Both the position numbers and the translations under genes were made by a program. This document shows positions 42,986 through 54,850 of a stretch of 64,000 nucleotides of DNA, piece by piece. The stretch's first letter is position 1. Each line of letters begins with the position of its first letter. The stretch lies in NCBI RefSeq assembly GCF_023159225.1, contig NC_063180.1, positions 11,715,297 to 11,779,296 of the forward strand, read 5' to 3'. A model generated the notes under the pieces. That model was not told the origin of the DNA. It was given only the letters and a program-made list of their open reading frames with translations, and searched no databases. Origin of the DNA: Perognathus longimembris pacificus. Lineage: Eukaryota > Chordata > Mammalia > Rodentia > Heteromyidae.

Positions 42986-45479
42986 ATGGTTTTGCATCTT
43001 CAACAGTATTTACGATTCTTTCTGTCCATTGATTCTTAGTATTGATTAGTTGTTTGAAAGGGTTTTATTTTGATATGTCCATATATGCTTACCTTGATCA
43101 GACTTAGCTCCTCCATCACTCTCCCTCTTTTCCTGCTTCCCTGTGCTAAAAACAATGCCAATAATCTTCATTGTTCCATTTTCACACATGTACATAAAGT
43201 ATTTGTCATTCTTATATCTCAGTTCAGGTTCCTATCACATCTCACAGAAATCCCTCCTCAGTGTGCAAGTGGGTATATTACTATCCTTTTCCACCCACCA
43301 CAATCCAAGCTACATGGAGCTTGAATATTCTCTGCCACAATTACTGTCTCTCCTCTGCACCTAGCAGACAGAGCACTTGAATACTAACTGATGAAAATAT
43401 AAGTAGATAAATGAACTTATCATAGTTATAAATCTGCTGCTTCAAATTCTGCTTTCCTTGGAAATGTCTAAGGTCTAGCAGGATGAACTTAAAGTGCAAA
43501 TAGCTATCAGTCCTTTGTTTCTCTGTATGCCCAGTAAACTGGAAATCTTTATCTTTTTGTTGGAAAACAAAGTAAATTCTAACTCTTTCCCAAATTCCCT
43601 TAAAAAAATCTCATCCTCCCAAATCTTGAGAATTTAATAAGTAAGAATTTCTGGTGAAAGATTATGGGTTATCGAGATCCATTTGCAAAGAGGAAGTGAG
43701 AGGAAAATAAGTCTTATTGGCTCCTAGGAGGTCATACAGCTTGCTCTGCAATTTACCAATGGCAAATTTGGATTTTTGTCTTATGACATCCTTTTAGTTT
43801 ATCAAAATTGAAATTATTCTTTGGCTATTTTTTAAGGCTAAGTGGTTAAGGCATATAGAAAATATCTTGACTGAAAATAGAACCATATAAGCAATTGCAA
43901 AACACCATGAAACCAAGTGGCAAAGTATATTTAAATGATGATTACCTACTTATATCTACATTCAAGGGATATTAGTGTCCAAGGAGAAAATGGAAATCAG
44001 CACTTTTATTTAAATAGAGTAAACTCAAGGCAAGACATTGCTTCCACAGGCTATTAAGATGTATACAAGCCAAAGAAAGGAGCCAGAGAAATTTATTCTG
44101 TATTTCTCATGCACTGTATCATTTTCAGTTACAGGCAATAGTTAAACGTGCTTGCTCATTTTGTAATGGTTAAAACTAAACAATATTCTTAACTCCACTG
44201 AGTGGGGCCCATGAGGACTTCAAAGGACTGCAATACCAGAATGCCACCAGATGAATGAGGTCTGGGCCCTCAGCCCTTTATCAGTATGAAGAGCTCTTCC
44301 CCACACCAATGCTTCCTCTGACCCATAGACCAATGAGGGTCTTGGTATCAACCACATATTCAATATTGAAACATTTCATTTATTTTCTATTTTCTAATAT
44401 GATTTTTTTTACAGATAGAAGTCTAGAAATATTTGTATCTTATGAATTTGGAATTCCACTGCTAGAATATGCAGCCCTTTCCTGGGTAGATTAAGTGGTA
44501 TTCTCAGATTCCTGTCCTTCACCTGGACCTTTACACTAATTTTCCCAGGACCTACACAAGAAGGAAAATTCTAGTCCCTGGTCACCAGTACCTGCAATCT
44601 GAGTGATTTGAAAGTAGAATATCCACAGGAATAATTAAGTTCAGAAACTCAGGATGATTTCCTGGATTTGGACTGGGCACTGTGTCCTTGTCTTTGTGGG
44701 AGACAGAAAACAGAATGCAGAAATCCAGAAATGCAGTCATGTGAGGGTGGAATGAAGCAGAGACTGGAGTGATGTGTCAATAAACCAAACATCATCAAGA
44801 GACTCCAACAGCCACCAACATACCTCCCAAGGCATGGAATGCTTCAGAGTTTTTAGTTTCCAATTCTCTCTAAGAGTTTTTGGTGGGAAGGAAGCCGAAC
44901 AAACCCCTTATGTTTGAACTCTGGCACTAAGAACAGTAAAAGTATAAAATCCTTTTGTTTTAAACAGTTAAGTCAGTGATAGTTAATTTTAAGTGTTTGA
45001 AATTAACAGATGGTCTCATTATCTCAATTTTCATTTAAAATTTATTCAAGGACATTGTTCAACCAGTAAATGCACTCCATCAAAGGGGCTTCTTTATCTC
45101 TCAGCCAAATTGTGGTTCTTATCTGTGTGCATCTAGAATCAAAGCAGGTGGCCCAATAATGGTTTCAGTGACAGAATTTTCACTGATCGTTAAGAAACTC
45201 TGAGGACAGAGTAGATTCCTTAGAAATATAGCATTCTCCAAGTTTAAACCTGTGGATTTAGTGTGGACTACTGCAAAAAAGCATGTGAAACGTGACATGC
45301 TCTATCTTTCTGCTCAGTGTGGAATGTGTATGGGAAGCTACAAAGAAGATGTAATCATTTGCTGTCATGAGAAAGCTGAGGATAAAACTGACATATGGAA
45401 TGCTGAAAATCACATTGAATAAGTACCTTGATCAACCCATCTTTGAAGCATACTAGAATTGTTTTTGTAAATACAGTGG

Positions 45480-45483
<4 letters not shown>
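42986..45483. other. Long unique stretch, no gene seen
   Basis: About 2.5 kb. Overlapping frames of 73-84 codons at 43070-43364 and one of 79 codons at 44255 have no recognisable domain. No SINE or L1 is seen here, unlike the rest of the window. Confidence 0.4.

Positions 45484-45518
<35 letters not shown>
45484..45518. repeat. (GT)n microsatellite
   Basis: About 35 bp pure GT array. Confidence 0.97.
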
Positions 45519-45519
<1 letters not shown>

Positions 45520-45639
45520 ATTTAAATTGTGTACTTTATGCTTGGTATTGAGTATTTGATCTCCATGCACTCATTTGGCTTGCTTGCTCAGCTGGAGCTC
45601 TTATCACTTCATCCGTGCCTCCAGTCGGTTTTTGTTTGT

Positions 45640-45880
45640 TTATTCATTTTCTGGTAATTTGGAAGATGGAGCCTTATGGTCTTTTCTGCCTACACTAGCC
45701 TCAAAATACAATTCTTTTTATCTCAGCCTCCTGAGTAACTGCGATTATGGACATGAACCATCAACACACACATAAAAAAATCATTGGACTATTATTTTTG
45801 ATTTTTTCTTTTGGCAGTACTAGTGTTTGAACTCAGAGTACTGAAATTGGATATGCTATCATGTGTCACTGAAAGCTTCC
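45640..45880 (-). mobile_element. B1-like SINE and tRNA-like monomer fragments
   Basis: Reverse strand of 45640-45770 reads 'gatggttcatgtccataatcgc', 'ttactcaggaggctgagat', 'ttttgaggctagtgtaggc', a B1-like monomer. 45800-45880 in reverse has 'ctctgagttcaaacactag', a tRNA-type B-box stretch. They may be one composite SINE or two. Confidence 0.5.
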
Positions 45881-45884
45881 ACAT

Positions 45885-46590
45885 TACCACACCCCTTTTC
45901 CTGTCCTTGTCTCCTTTTATTTTTCTCAATTATAAGTTCAAGAATTATTGTTGTTAAGCTTTAGGAGTTTAGGCTCCCTGACTTGTTTGTTAGAATTTTA
46001 CACTCCCTGGTGTGTGAGTTTACTTAATTTGTTTTTGTATATTAAATATTTTTCCAGAATTGCACAATAAGCATAACAAGATATATTATATTTTAAAATT
46101 TTCCTTTTGCCAATTGATGTTATTATGCACAAGGAAAGCAAACCAAGAATGTGTCTATAAAATATAAATTAAATTACTTATAGAAGGATCGACATAATAT
46201 GAACTTCATATATAATATATGTATATATATTTACACATATGTATATAGATATGAACTATGTGTGTATATCCTGCTACATTTTTCTCCTGGACAAATGAAA
46301 AATAGTATTTTAAATATCTTTCTCTGAACATCCCATGATGAATTTATTGCATATTTAGATGTAATCTTTTATAGAAGGTCTGTTTGAAAGTTACTGAAAG
46401 GTAAATTATGTTAGATTAGGAACCAAATTTCTTTATTTTCTTGGCAAAGTTATGATTCTCCAGCGTGATGCAGGAAAAGATCTAACTCAATTTGACCTTC
46501 AATTTTCTATTATTGCTTAATTTCCACTTGATAATGGCTCCTTGTATGGGTTCATGGTCAAAGTGTTGGCAGAGTTGTTTTCAGGAGGGG
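45885..46590. other. No gene; TA-rich patch at 46195-46260
   Basis: AT-rich unique sequence with a short degenerate (TA)n patch. Confidence 0.45.
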
Positions 46591-46769
46591 ACTCTCTCCC
46601 ACTCTCCATAGCTTGCAACTAGCTGACTTATCACCGTGTTTTCATGAAGCCCTTCTTCTGTCTGCTTGTTCTTCTGACATCTCTTCATCTTATTTAGATA
46701 TGATTTCTATTGGTTTGGGTTTCCATTGTTACAATGTTATTTAGTATGCTTTCCTCAGTAAAGACCCTA

Positions 46770-46860
46770 TCTCCAAATACAATAATGTTGAGGTTAGAAA
46801 TTCAAAATATGATTGGGGTTACAAATATGTGTTAACCACCATTTTGTGCATTCCATCTCT
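46770..46860 (+). repeat. Ancient interspersed repeat scrap
   Basis: 'aagaccctatctccaaatac' followed by 'gaggttagaaattcaa' resembles a widespread old mammalian repeat end ('..ccctatctccaaatacagtcac..'). I cannot name the family with confidence. Confidence 0.4.
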
Positions 46861-49587
46861 TCATTTGACAAGCATATTATACATTTGAAATCCATAATTT
46901 GCTCCCAAACACCCTTACCAAAAAAGTAGTGGATGCCATTTAAAATTTATTTGCAAAGAACACTACCACTGACCAAGCATTATCACAGGTAACTTTCCAA
47001 ACAATTTTTTTTTTCTCAGAATTACTTAGTAAGTAGATGAAATCAGTCTAAATCCTATCTTGATGTAGCCATTGCCTAGGTACAATGTGCAATCTACCTT
47101 TATCAATCAAGCCTCTCACTATCTACTTGCATACTGACCGTAACTTATGAGCTGATACCACAGAGCTACCCCTCAGATCAGCTTTATCCCTGTACTTTGC
47201 TGAGGTTTATGTTTTCCAAGCCCAGGGCTGATCATTCTATCTATCTCTGTCAGATCAAATCCTCCTCTCACTTTACAACTCAGATTGAATTCCACTTTCC
47301 TCCTTAATTTTTCTTATGCTATTCAAGACACACTGAGCCTCGCCTCTTTGATTATCTCTCACCAAAATGACTTCTTTCACCACAGGGCTATCACCAGCAC
47401 TATTACAGTTACAGTCCCTAATCCCATTCTAATCTATATTGCTGTTATAATAGAAATTCCATTCTTAAATACCTCATACAGTTGTCATCTAATTCCTAAT
47501 CCTCATGGCACCAAAAAATTGCAAGCTTTGCCTTTATGCCCTCATGGGCCCAGCACTGTGTGGGAACTATAACGTGTGCACTACAGTAGGTTGCAGCCCC
47601 ATATCCCTTTTTAGGATGTGCATCCATGCCTTCACTCACTTCTATTCTTCTGTGACTATTCCCAGACAATATGTAACTACTCTCATTTCTTTTAACAGAG
47701 TATGTGTTCAAGTCAATTTTCTCTCTTGACATTCAGAAAAAAATGAAGATTGAGAAGTTAAAATGCTCCTATTAACCCAGCATATAAGCAAGAAGCCTTT
47801 CTAATTTAAGCATTTCTATTTTATTTTACCAGACAAATATCTTTTATTAGCAATGCTGTCTAGATTCAGGTGTATTTATTGTGTCTATAATACCAGTTAT
47901 TATTTCCATTTCTCATGGACATCAAGCTAAACTTTGTGTGAACTTTAACAATGAATGAAAATTGATTAAAATCACACATGCTGAATTTATTTTTTCCCAA
48001 GGATAGCTAACACTTTTTTTTTAATAAATTGACCTTTTCACTTCTATTCATTTTAATATAAAGGGAAAATGGAAATCACATTCAAACGAGTCTATCAACC
48101 CATTGGGGAAATCCTAGAAACAAACTCACGTCTGGGAAAATAAAAAGTAATTTACTGCTTTTATTAAGATGAATTGTAAAATCCCAGTTGTGATCTAATG
48201 CATGTTTAGCAACTCTGTAAGTCTATTTGCTATTTTTCTGGAGTGTTAAAATATTTTTAAAATAGTTTGTTTTTCCCAGAAGAGAAACATAGCTCTTAAG
48301 GAGACAGAGATTTAGATATACTCATTTGTTTTTTTCAGGAAAAAAAAAAAACAAAAAACGTCTTTAACATAGAACTTTTACATTAATGAAACAATCTAAT
48401 TCCAACATCTTCTGTAGCATTTTGTCAATGTGATTTCACATACATTTAAATAACTTGATCTCACTGGTAGCGCAATAATGTTGGATATATATTTCAGCCA
48501 CATAGTCTACTGGAAGCTCATCCCTCTATCATCCTATACCTTCGCCTTCACCAGACCCAATCTCCCCAGTGCAGGGGGGTTGGGATATAAATCAAAGACA
48601 AAACAGACTCCCAAATGCTTAAGGTATGGGGAGTTGAGAAACATTAAATCTTTTTTGTTAATTCTTGCCTTTTTTTTTTTTTCCTTTGGATTTGCTTCTT
48701 TTTCCCCATCCTTCCAGTTTTCGGACTGGCAGTTCCATGCTGAGCCTGCTCTGGGGAAGCAAGGAGATTCCAGGCATACAATGAAGGAAGGAAGGAATCT
48801 GATTGCTTGGCTCTGGCAAATGCCAGAGGGGCTCCCTGCGGCTCATATGTGACTAGACCATAGCTTCTGGGGCTGAATATAAGAGGGAATGTACATCCAT
48901 AAGAATCCAATGATGAAGCAATCATTTGTCTTGAAGTAGCCTTATAAACCAGGGAGAGGGAGCCGATTTATTTGTAGGAAAAGGAAAGGATTTAGTCACT
49001 CATGATCAAGGCCAAATATTTTAAACTCTATTTTCATTAAGACACCACTCATGACTGGTAAACAGCAAATGTTTCATTATATGGACATCTGAGAATAAGT
49101 TTATGTAAACCTACATGATATGGGATAATTACTGGTGGCTTTTTGATTCAACCAAGAGACAGAAAAACAAGGAAAGTATGACACCACCATCAGCATCACA
49201 CAGTATTTTACACTAAATTTTTATATAAATAGAATGATACACTATAAAAGTAATATTAAAATGAATTGCTAAATACATAAGCCCCTGGCACTCCATCTAT
49301 TACCATTGTCATGTATTATGTACTGCATGCAATTGTATGCACAACATTTTTGTACAAATTAGAGAATAGCATTTTGATTTCAATGGTTTCCCAACTAACA
49401 TGTGAGTTATTTTGTGTTGTTGTTATAAAAAAACTACTCAGTAATGCTAAGGATCCCAGGTGGACTAAATCAGCATTATGTGTGTTTCTGTTGTTGTATA
49501 TATATTTGCTGTTACATATTTTTCTGATATTTGGAGAAGTTAAGTAATCTGTCTGGTATAATACAATAGCACAGTTAACAGCTCAGA
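46861..49587. other. Long stretch without gene; MIR/L2-like hints
   Basis: Possible MIR-like string near 46970-47040 and L2-like text near 47230-47320; both too diverged to call. Frames of 95 codons (47285) and 124 codons (48478) show no domain; the latter includes a poly-Phe run coded by a T-tract. Confidence 0.35.
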
Positions 49588-49815
49588 GAAGCCACATGAC
49601 CATGGCTCACACCTATAATCCTGCTACTTAGGAGACTAAAATCTGAACATCACAATTCAAGGCCAGTCCAAGTAAAAAAGTCTGCAAGACAATCATCATC
49701 AATCAACTGTGACAAAGCCAGAAGTGTAACCTTGGCTCAATTGGGAGAGCACCACACCTGAGCAAAAAAGCTAAGGGACTGAGTCAAGTTCCCAAGTTCA
49801 AACCCCTATATCTGT
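49588..49815 (+). mobile_element. B1-like/Geo composite SINE
   Basis: 'gaccatggctcacacctataatcctgctactta' in parts, 'aaggccagtccaagtaaaa', then 'gccagaagtgtaaccttggctc', 'gagagcaccacacctgagc', 'gttcaaacccct'. The whole two-part layout is present, with an AC/AAAT tail. Confidence 0.7.
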
Positions 49816-49859
49816 GCACACTCGAGTATGTGCACACTCACATACACAACAAACAAATA

Positions 49860-50756
49860 AATAAATTAAAGCTCAGAGAAGAGTACAAGTATTACTTTTT
49901 AACTATGTTTTCAGGGACACATTGGAATGATCAGGGACTTAGAATGAAACTTTCTAGAGATTAGAGTGCTTTCTGTTCACTTATGAGAATGACTGGTGCT
50001 GGTATCTGAGCTGCAGCAACACTCATAGACACCAGTGACTACTCAGATCTAGCAGACCAAGAAGATGCTTGAAGTAGACTTCACTTACTGGGACTTTCTC
50101 TTGATGCCACATAGTGGCTCATATCATCTCATAACCCTGCACCGATTTCCTTTTCATCAAAATATTTTCGCCATTCAAAATTTGCTCCTATTGTGATAAT
50201 TCTTCTCAACAGGCTTTTACTGGTGACAACTATGATTCACTCTTGCAAAACAACCAAACAACCAAACATCCAATTTGTTCAAATTCTAGTGCAAAATAGA
50301 CAATATATACGCTCATGTAATTTATAATCACATGGGATTGATCCACAAAGAATTCTGTAATACCATTACAGTTCAGTGAAATTACAGATGACATACTAAC
50401 TTCCAGAGGGGAATGAATGAATCATGAGCCCAAATCCCCTTCCCCAAGTACTTCTATTAATCATCACTAATCCAATTGAGCAAATTAGGCACTTCCTATC
50501 CAGAGGTATTACTTTAATCTTGCTTTGAATTACAACTTAAATCTTTCATAGGCACCTAAATTTTCATAATGTTTTCTTAAGCAATCTCAAATGTTATTTC
50601 TAACTTATAATTTTATAGTATTTGATCATTTTGGCAAACTTCAGGTCTCTATATAATAAGGAGATTTCTCAAACACCCTATGTGTTTCAGGTTACTAAAA
50701 TTCTTTAGATGTGGTTAGCCCTCCATGTTTTCAAGGTTTGATTTAAAAATTATTGT
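49860..50756. other. No recognisable feature
   Basis: Unique AT-rich sequence. Confidence 0.45.
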
Positions 50757-50840
50757 ACTTAGTGCTGGAGCTCAGAAATAAAGGACTGTCTTATTGTGCC
50801 CAAGCCCTGGGTTCAATCCTTAGAAATAAGCATCATAAAA
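50757..50840 (+). mobile_element. ID-like SINE monomer (old)
   Basis: 'tagtgctggagctcagaaat', 'cccaagccctgggttcaatccttag' with a clear tRNA-type B box, and an A-rich tail. Confidence 0.6.
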
Positions 50841-50866
50841 AAAACTAACAGACACTAACAAAGGGA

Positions 50867-50926
50867 GTGTGTGTGTGTATGTGTGTGTGTGTGTGTTTGT
50901 GTGTGTGTAGGAGAGAGAGAGAGAAT
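50867..50926. repeat. (GT)n followed by (GA)n
   Basis: Interrupted GT array (50867-50908) then gagagagagagaga. Confidence 0.95.
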
Positions 50927-51264
50927 TCTTGTAAAAAAGAGTTAAATAAATGATGATGGATAAACCTAACATTTATACAATATGCTCTTTTGGAAAATTT
51001 AGCTATCTATTTTAAAACTCAGTTTGCACACATTTAAAATAGGATTATTCCTATATTTCAAAATTATGCAACAGATAAAATTGTTTTATAATGAAATATC
51101 TATAAGTCCACAGGTACATAGAGCACCTAGCAGTATGACATCTAACTGATCTCAAGGACTGCAATTTAAAGCCTAAATGCAATTTTTACCTTCTTTATTT
51201 GCAGGTAATAGATTGTGAACCAAGTATATTTTCCCTGTAAATCAAAATATCCTCAAAAACAAAA
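50927..51264. other. No recognisable feature
   Basis: AT-rich unique sequence. Confidence 0.45.
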
Positions 51265-51385
51265 CATCAACCACAGTGTAATCCCGAGGTTTTCATAGAG
51301 ATCAGATGGAATATGATAATAGACAGGTCAGTACAGTGCCTGGCACTTCAGAAAGACTCAACACACATCATCGATGAACACTCAT
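51265..51385 (-). mobile_element. MIR fragment (weak)
   Basis: 'cagtacagtgcctggcactt' followed by 'agactcaacac' matches the reverse of the MIR 'gccaggcactgt' block; the rest is poorly kept. Confidence 0.45.
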
Positions 51386-51527
51386 ATTCATTAACTTGAT
51401 TTAGGAGCATATCATGTGAATGCCTAAGATGAAATGGAATTTCATAATTATTTAATTATCGAATTAAACCCTATTGCCTTGGTTCTCAGATTATGAGGGA
51501 TAAAAACAGCTTCTATGAAATTAATAT

Positions 51528-51626
51528 CAGAAGGAAGAAGAAGGAGAAACAGAAGGAGGAGGAAGAGGAGGAAGAAGTGAAGAGAAGAGAAGGAAGAGGA
51601 AAAGGGAAGGAGGAGGAGGAGGAATT
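51528..51626 (+). repeat. Purine-rich (GGA/GAA)n tract
   Basis: About 100 bp in which nearly every base on the + strand is A or G, built of gga, gaa and gag triplets. A polypurine strand of this length can form triplex DNA. Confidence 0.9.
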
Positions 51627-52233
51627 GTGCAGTACCATAAAGCTCTTCTAAGTCTCTGGGACCACTTTACTGACAATTGAGCCTATGAACGGCTGTGTGT
51701 TCACTGAACATGGTGTTAGTAAGCCAGCACAGCAAATGTAAAGATGAAAAGCAAAGGCATAAATTGCTTAAGCTCATTAAGAACTGGGCATTTGAATAAA
51801 CAGCACCAATATAGTAGAGCATGTATTTATTATTCAGGAACACTTAGGCTACCGAAGAGATGGATCAACTCTTTCTACAAAAAGAGAGTGATAAAGCAGA
51901 GGTACATGCAAAGTCACCTGTGAAGATGGAGTGAGGGTTTCCCTGGCAGGAGAGGGAGCAAGACCAGGCATGCAGAGCTAAAGGACATGATCAATTTTTC
52001 TGCATGAAATGGCCCAGTATGACAACAGGAACAGGAATCAGTCTTATCTTAGTGTATTGATGTAAATTGGCAAATTCCAGAATGGAAGGTTATCTAAGAA
52101 TTTTATATAAATTTCACAGATTCTTGGCATTTTGAGAACCGAAATATCTTTCAACTTCTGGAAAATATTTGACCTTTATGATAAGATACATAAGCATACA
52201 TACATGCATAATTTTCTTAAATATCTTTAATTC
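51627..52233. other. No recognisable feature
   Basis: Unique sequence; no gene seen. Confidence 0.45.
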
Positions 52234-52247
52234 TTAGATTTTTTATT

Positions 52248-53016
52248 TTATTTTTATATTTAAATATATTGTAAAGCTGGTGTGCAGAATAGTCACAAGT
52301 ATATAAATCAGGTAATAAGTACATTTCTTTTTGAACAGTGTCACACCTCTCTCATTTTCTCCCACTTCCCCCGCCCCAGCACCTCTTCCCCCCTAAGTTG
52401 TAAAGTTCATTTCCAACATAGTGTCTTCATGAGTATCACAGTTGCATTGGGTTAACCTTTGCTCCACCAATACTTTGATTCTCCTTCCCTTTTGAAAATC
52501 AGATGAACTTAGATACAAGACAAAGCATATAGAAATTAAAAGCAATGACATCAGGAATAAACCAAAGGAAAGCAGAAAGAAAGAAAAAATAACTGAAAAC
52601 AGGACAATAAAAATAAACCCCATGTTTCCATTTCTTGGAGTTCATTTCGTCAAGCAGGATTTTATAGGGTCATATGTACATAGCTATTGAGCCATTGTGA
52701 TCCTCTCCTAAGAAAATCCTAGACATATTCTAGTTATTAAAAATGAGGGAAACAATGGAGCCAGTGTTTATTTTGGGGGGAGGGTTCTGGCTTACTTCAT
52801 TTAATATAATTTGTTCATTGCAGCATTATTTACAAGTGCTAAAATAAGGAATCCACCCAGATGCCCCTCAGTGGATGAAAGGATCAAGAAAATGTGATTA
52901 TATATAAATATATGCAGATAGATATATAGATATACAAAATGGAAATCTATGCTTCCATCAGAAAGAATGACATTGCCCCATTGATAAAAAGATGGAAAAA
53001 ATTTGAAAAATTATAG
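52248..53016 (-). mobile_element. Inverted (twin-primed) L1, older copy
   Basis: Left arm (52248 to about 52820) is antisense L1 3' UTR and ORF2 tail ('aagtacatttctttttgaac', 'ggagttcatttcgtcaagc', 'ggcttacttcatttaatataa'). The right arm (about 52822-53016) is sense ORF2 end ('tgttcattgcagcattattt', 'cacccagatgcccctcagtgg', 'cagaaagaatgacattgcccc') with an internal TA patch. Near-duplicates ttagattttttatt (52234-52247) and ttagtttttttatt (53017-53030) could be the TSD, though the motif is low complexity. Confidence 0.82.
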
Positions 53017-53030
53017 TTAGTTTTTTTATT

Positions 53031-53877
53031 CTATCAGACAAGCATATGGTGTCTCCACAGACTGATACAGTAATAGGAATGGACTATTCAACATCAAAGT
53101 TGGTTTTAGTATTCTGTTCTTGGAGACTTTCCTAGTTGAGATTTGAACAGTTTCATCAACATAATATAACAGTTCTTGGACAGAAACTGACTCCATCAAT
53201 GTAGCCATGTGGTTCCAGCTAAAGCTAGTCATCAATAGCCCACCCCTTGGCCATAGTTATTGATTTAGAGACGTAAAAACGAGACACACATTTGACCAAA
53301 TGATTTGCTGGGAAGGTTTACTAAAGACTGGGAAATAAGCATCCTAACTTTATGGGAGAGCTTCTAGAATCTTAACACATTATTGTTCTTTGTTTATGTA
53401 ATTAGTGATCTAGCCTCAGGGGTGTGTCCAGCTGTATTATCTGATCCCAATGGAGCACCAGAATACAGAATTAAGTTAGTAGCGTAGATTGCAAAGTGAA
53501 GACAGGGAACATAATATGACTCATACTGATAATTTTTAAAATGGCCTTCTTCAGGCTGCCATGAAGTGCTCCTTTCATAGTTTCTATAAAGATTCTTATG
53601 GGTTGTAATGAATCAGATTTAGTTGAAAACAATAGTATTTTAACCAGTATATTGCAAAATAGTTATTACCTCTCCTACTTTGTTTATGTAGAGTTCAGCA
53701 TAGTCCCTCCTCTGTTCTCTCTCTATCTCTTTGTCATGTTCCTCTCTCTTGGGTCCCTTTGCTCTTCCCATGTTGCCTGGTCTCTGCTCTTAGTTAAGTA
53801 AGTATTTCCTTGATTTAGCGGGAAGCATACTGGGAGGCCTTCAATTCTTATACTGGCTCAGTTCTTCCATGTTTTTA
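53031..53877. other. No recognisable feature
   Basis: Unique sequence; the 67-69-codon frames show no domain. Confidence 0.45.
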
Positions 53878-54075
53878 AAAGGTACATAGAACTGAAGATT
53901 GAACTCAAGATTTCACACATGTCATTCAAGCACTCTAACCACTTTACCTTTGGCTTTTATTTTGTTTGTGAAGCAAGGCCCTATTGCTCCCTTTGCTGGG
54001 CCTGGCCTTGAACTCTCCCTTTGCTTAGGCCTCTCAAGATGCTGGCACTACAGATGTGTACCATCTTCAATTTAT
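53878..54075 (-). mobile_element. B1-ID composite SINE
   Basis: Reverse strand: B1-like 'gatggtacacatctgtagtgc', 'catcttgagaggcctaagc', 'gttcaaggccaggccc', 'agggccttgcttcacaaac', then an ID-like part 'gtaaagtggttagagtgcttg' and 'tcttgagttcaatcttc'. It lacks the Geo half, so it resembles the older rodent B1-dID layout. Confidence 0.7.
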
Positions 54076-54446
54076 CTTAATAAATAAACCAATGTATTCT
54101 TGATACAACACTAGCATTTACAGTGTTAGCCTCTGTCAAATACTGCTGTTTCCTCTTTGTGAACCCATAGTAGCCAAGATTCTCAGAGAAAAGTATGAAA
54201 CTTGCTAAGTAAGGAGGAAAGAGAAGGCCTCACTATCTCACAAGAGTGCTTACAAGATTTTCCCAAAGGCCAGGCAACTTATATGAAGCAGTTAATCCAA
54301 TCTATAAATACCTGTTATATCAAACAGAACACATTTGTAAATTTCAAAAGTTGCTCTGGAACAACATTGCTAATATACGGCCAAGCAGAAGCCTTCTGAT
54401 TCCCAATTTTTAAGCCTGTGAATTAATTTATCAAAATTCATTTTTG

Positions 54447-54681
54447 CTGGGTAATGGCAGCTCACATCTGTAATCCTAGCTACTCAGGAGGCTGAGATTT
54501 GAGGATCATAGTTCAAAGCAAACCCAGGCAGGAAAGTCTACAAGACTTTTATGTCCAGTTAAGTACAAAAAATAACAAAACAGAGAGAATAAGAGTTTTG
54601 CCTCAAGTGGTAGAGTGCTAGCTTTGCACAAAATAAGCTCAGGATCAATGCCCAGGCTCTGAGTTCAAGCCCCAAGACATG

Positions 54682-54683
<2 letters not shown>
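54447..54683 (+). mobile_element. B1-like/Geo composite SINE
   Basis: 'gctgggtaatggcagctcacatctgtaatcctagctactcaggaggctgaga' in parts, 'caggcaggaaagtctacaag', then 'cctcaagtggtagagtgctag', 'agctcaggatcaatgcccagg', 'ctgagttcaagcccc'. One of the better-preserved copies of this composite. Confidence 0.82.

Positions 54684-54724
<41 letters not shown>
54684..54724. repeat. (AC)20 microsatellite
   Basis: Pure CA array at the SINE 3' end; followed by a TCTC-rich tract to about 54850. Confidence 0.97.
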
Positions 54725-54726
<2 letters not shown>

Positions 54727-54755
54727 CATTTTAATGATAGATTACTCTTTGTCTT

Positions 54756-54850
54756 CTCTGCCTCTCTCTGTTTCTCTGTGTTACTCTCTCTGTTTATCTG
54801 TCTCTTTCTTTCTCTCCCTTCATATTTCTGTCTACCACCCTTCTTCCCAC
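54756..54850. repeat. Pyrimidine-rich (TCTCTG)-type tract
   Basis: Degenerate TCTC/TGTT repeats giving Leu/Ser/Phe-rich frames on +; no gene. Confidence 0.65.

Noticed and set aside
48478..48852. 124-codon frame with Phe run
   Set aside because: Phe run is coded by a T-tract; no family resemblance and no splice signals in a convincing place.
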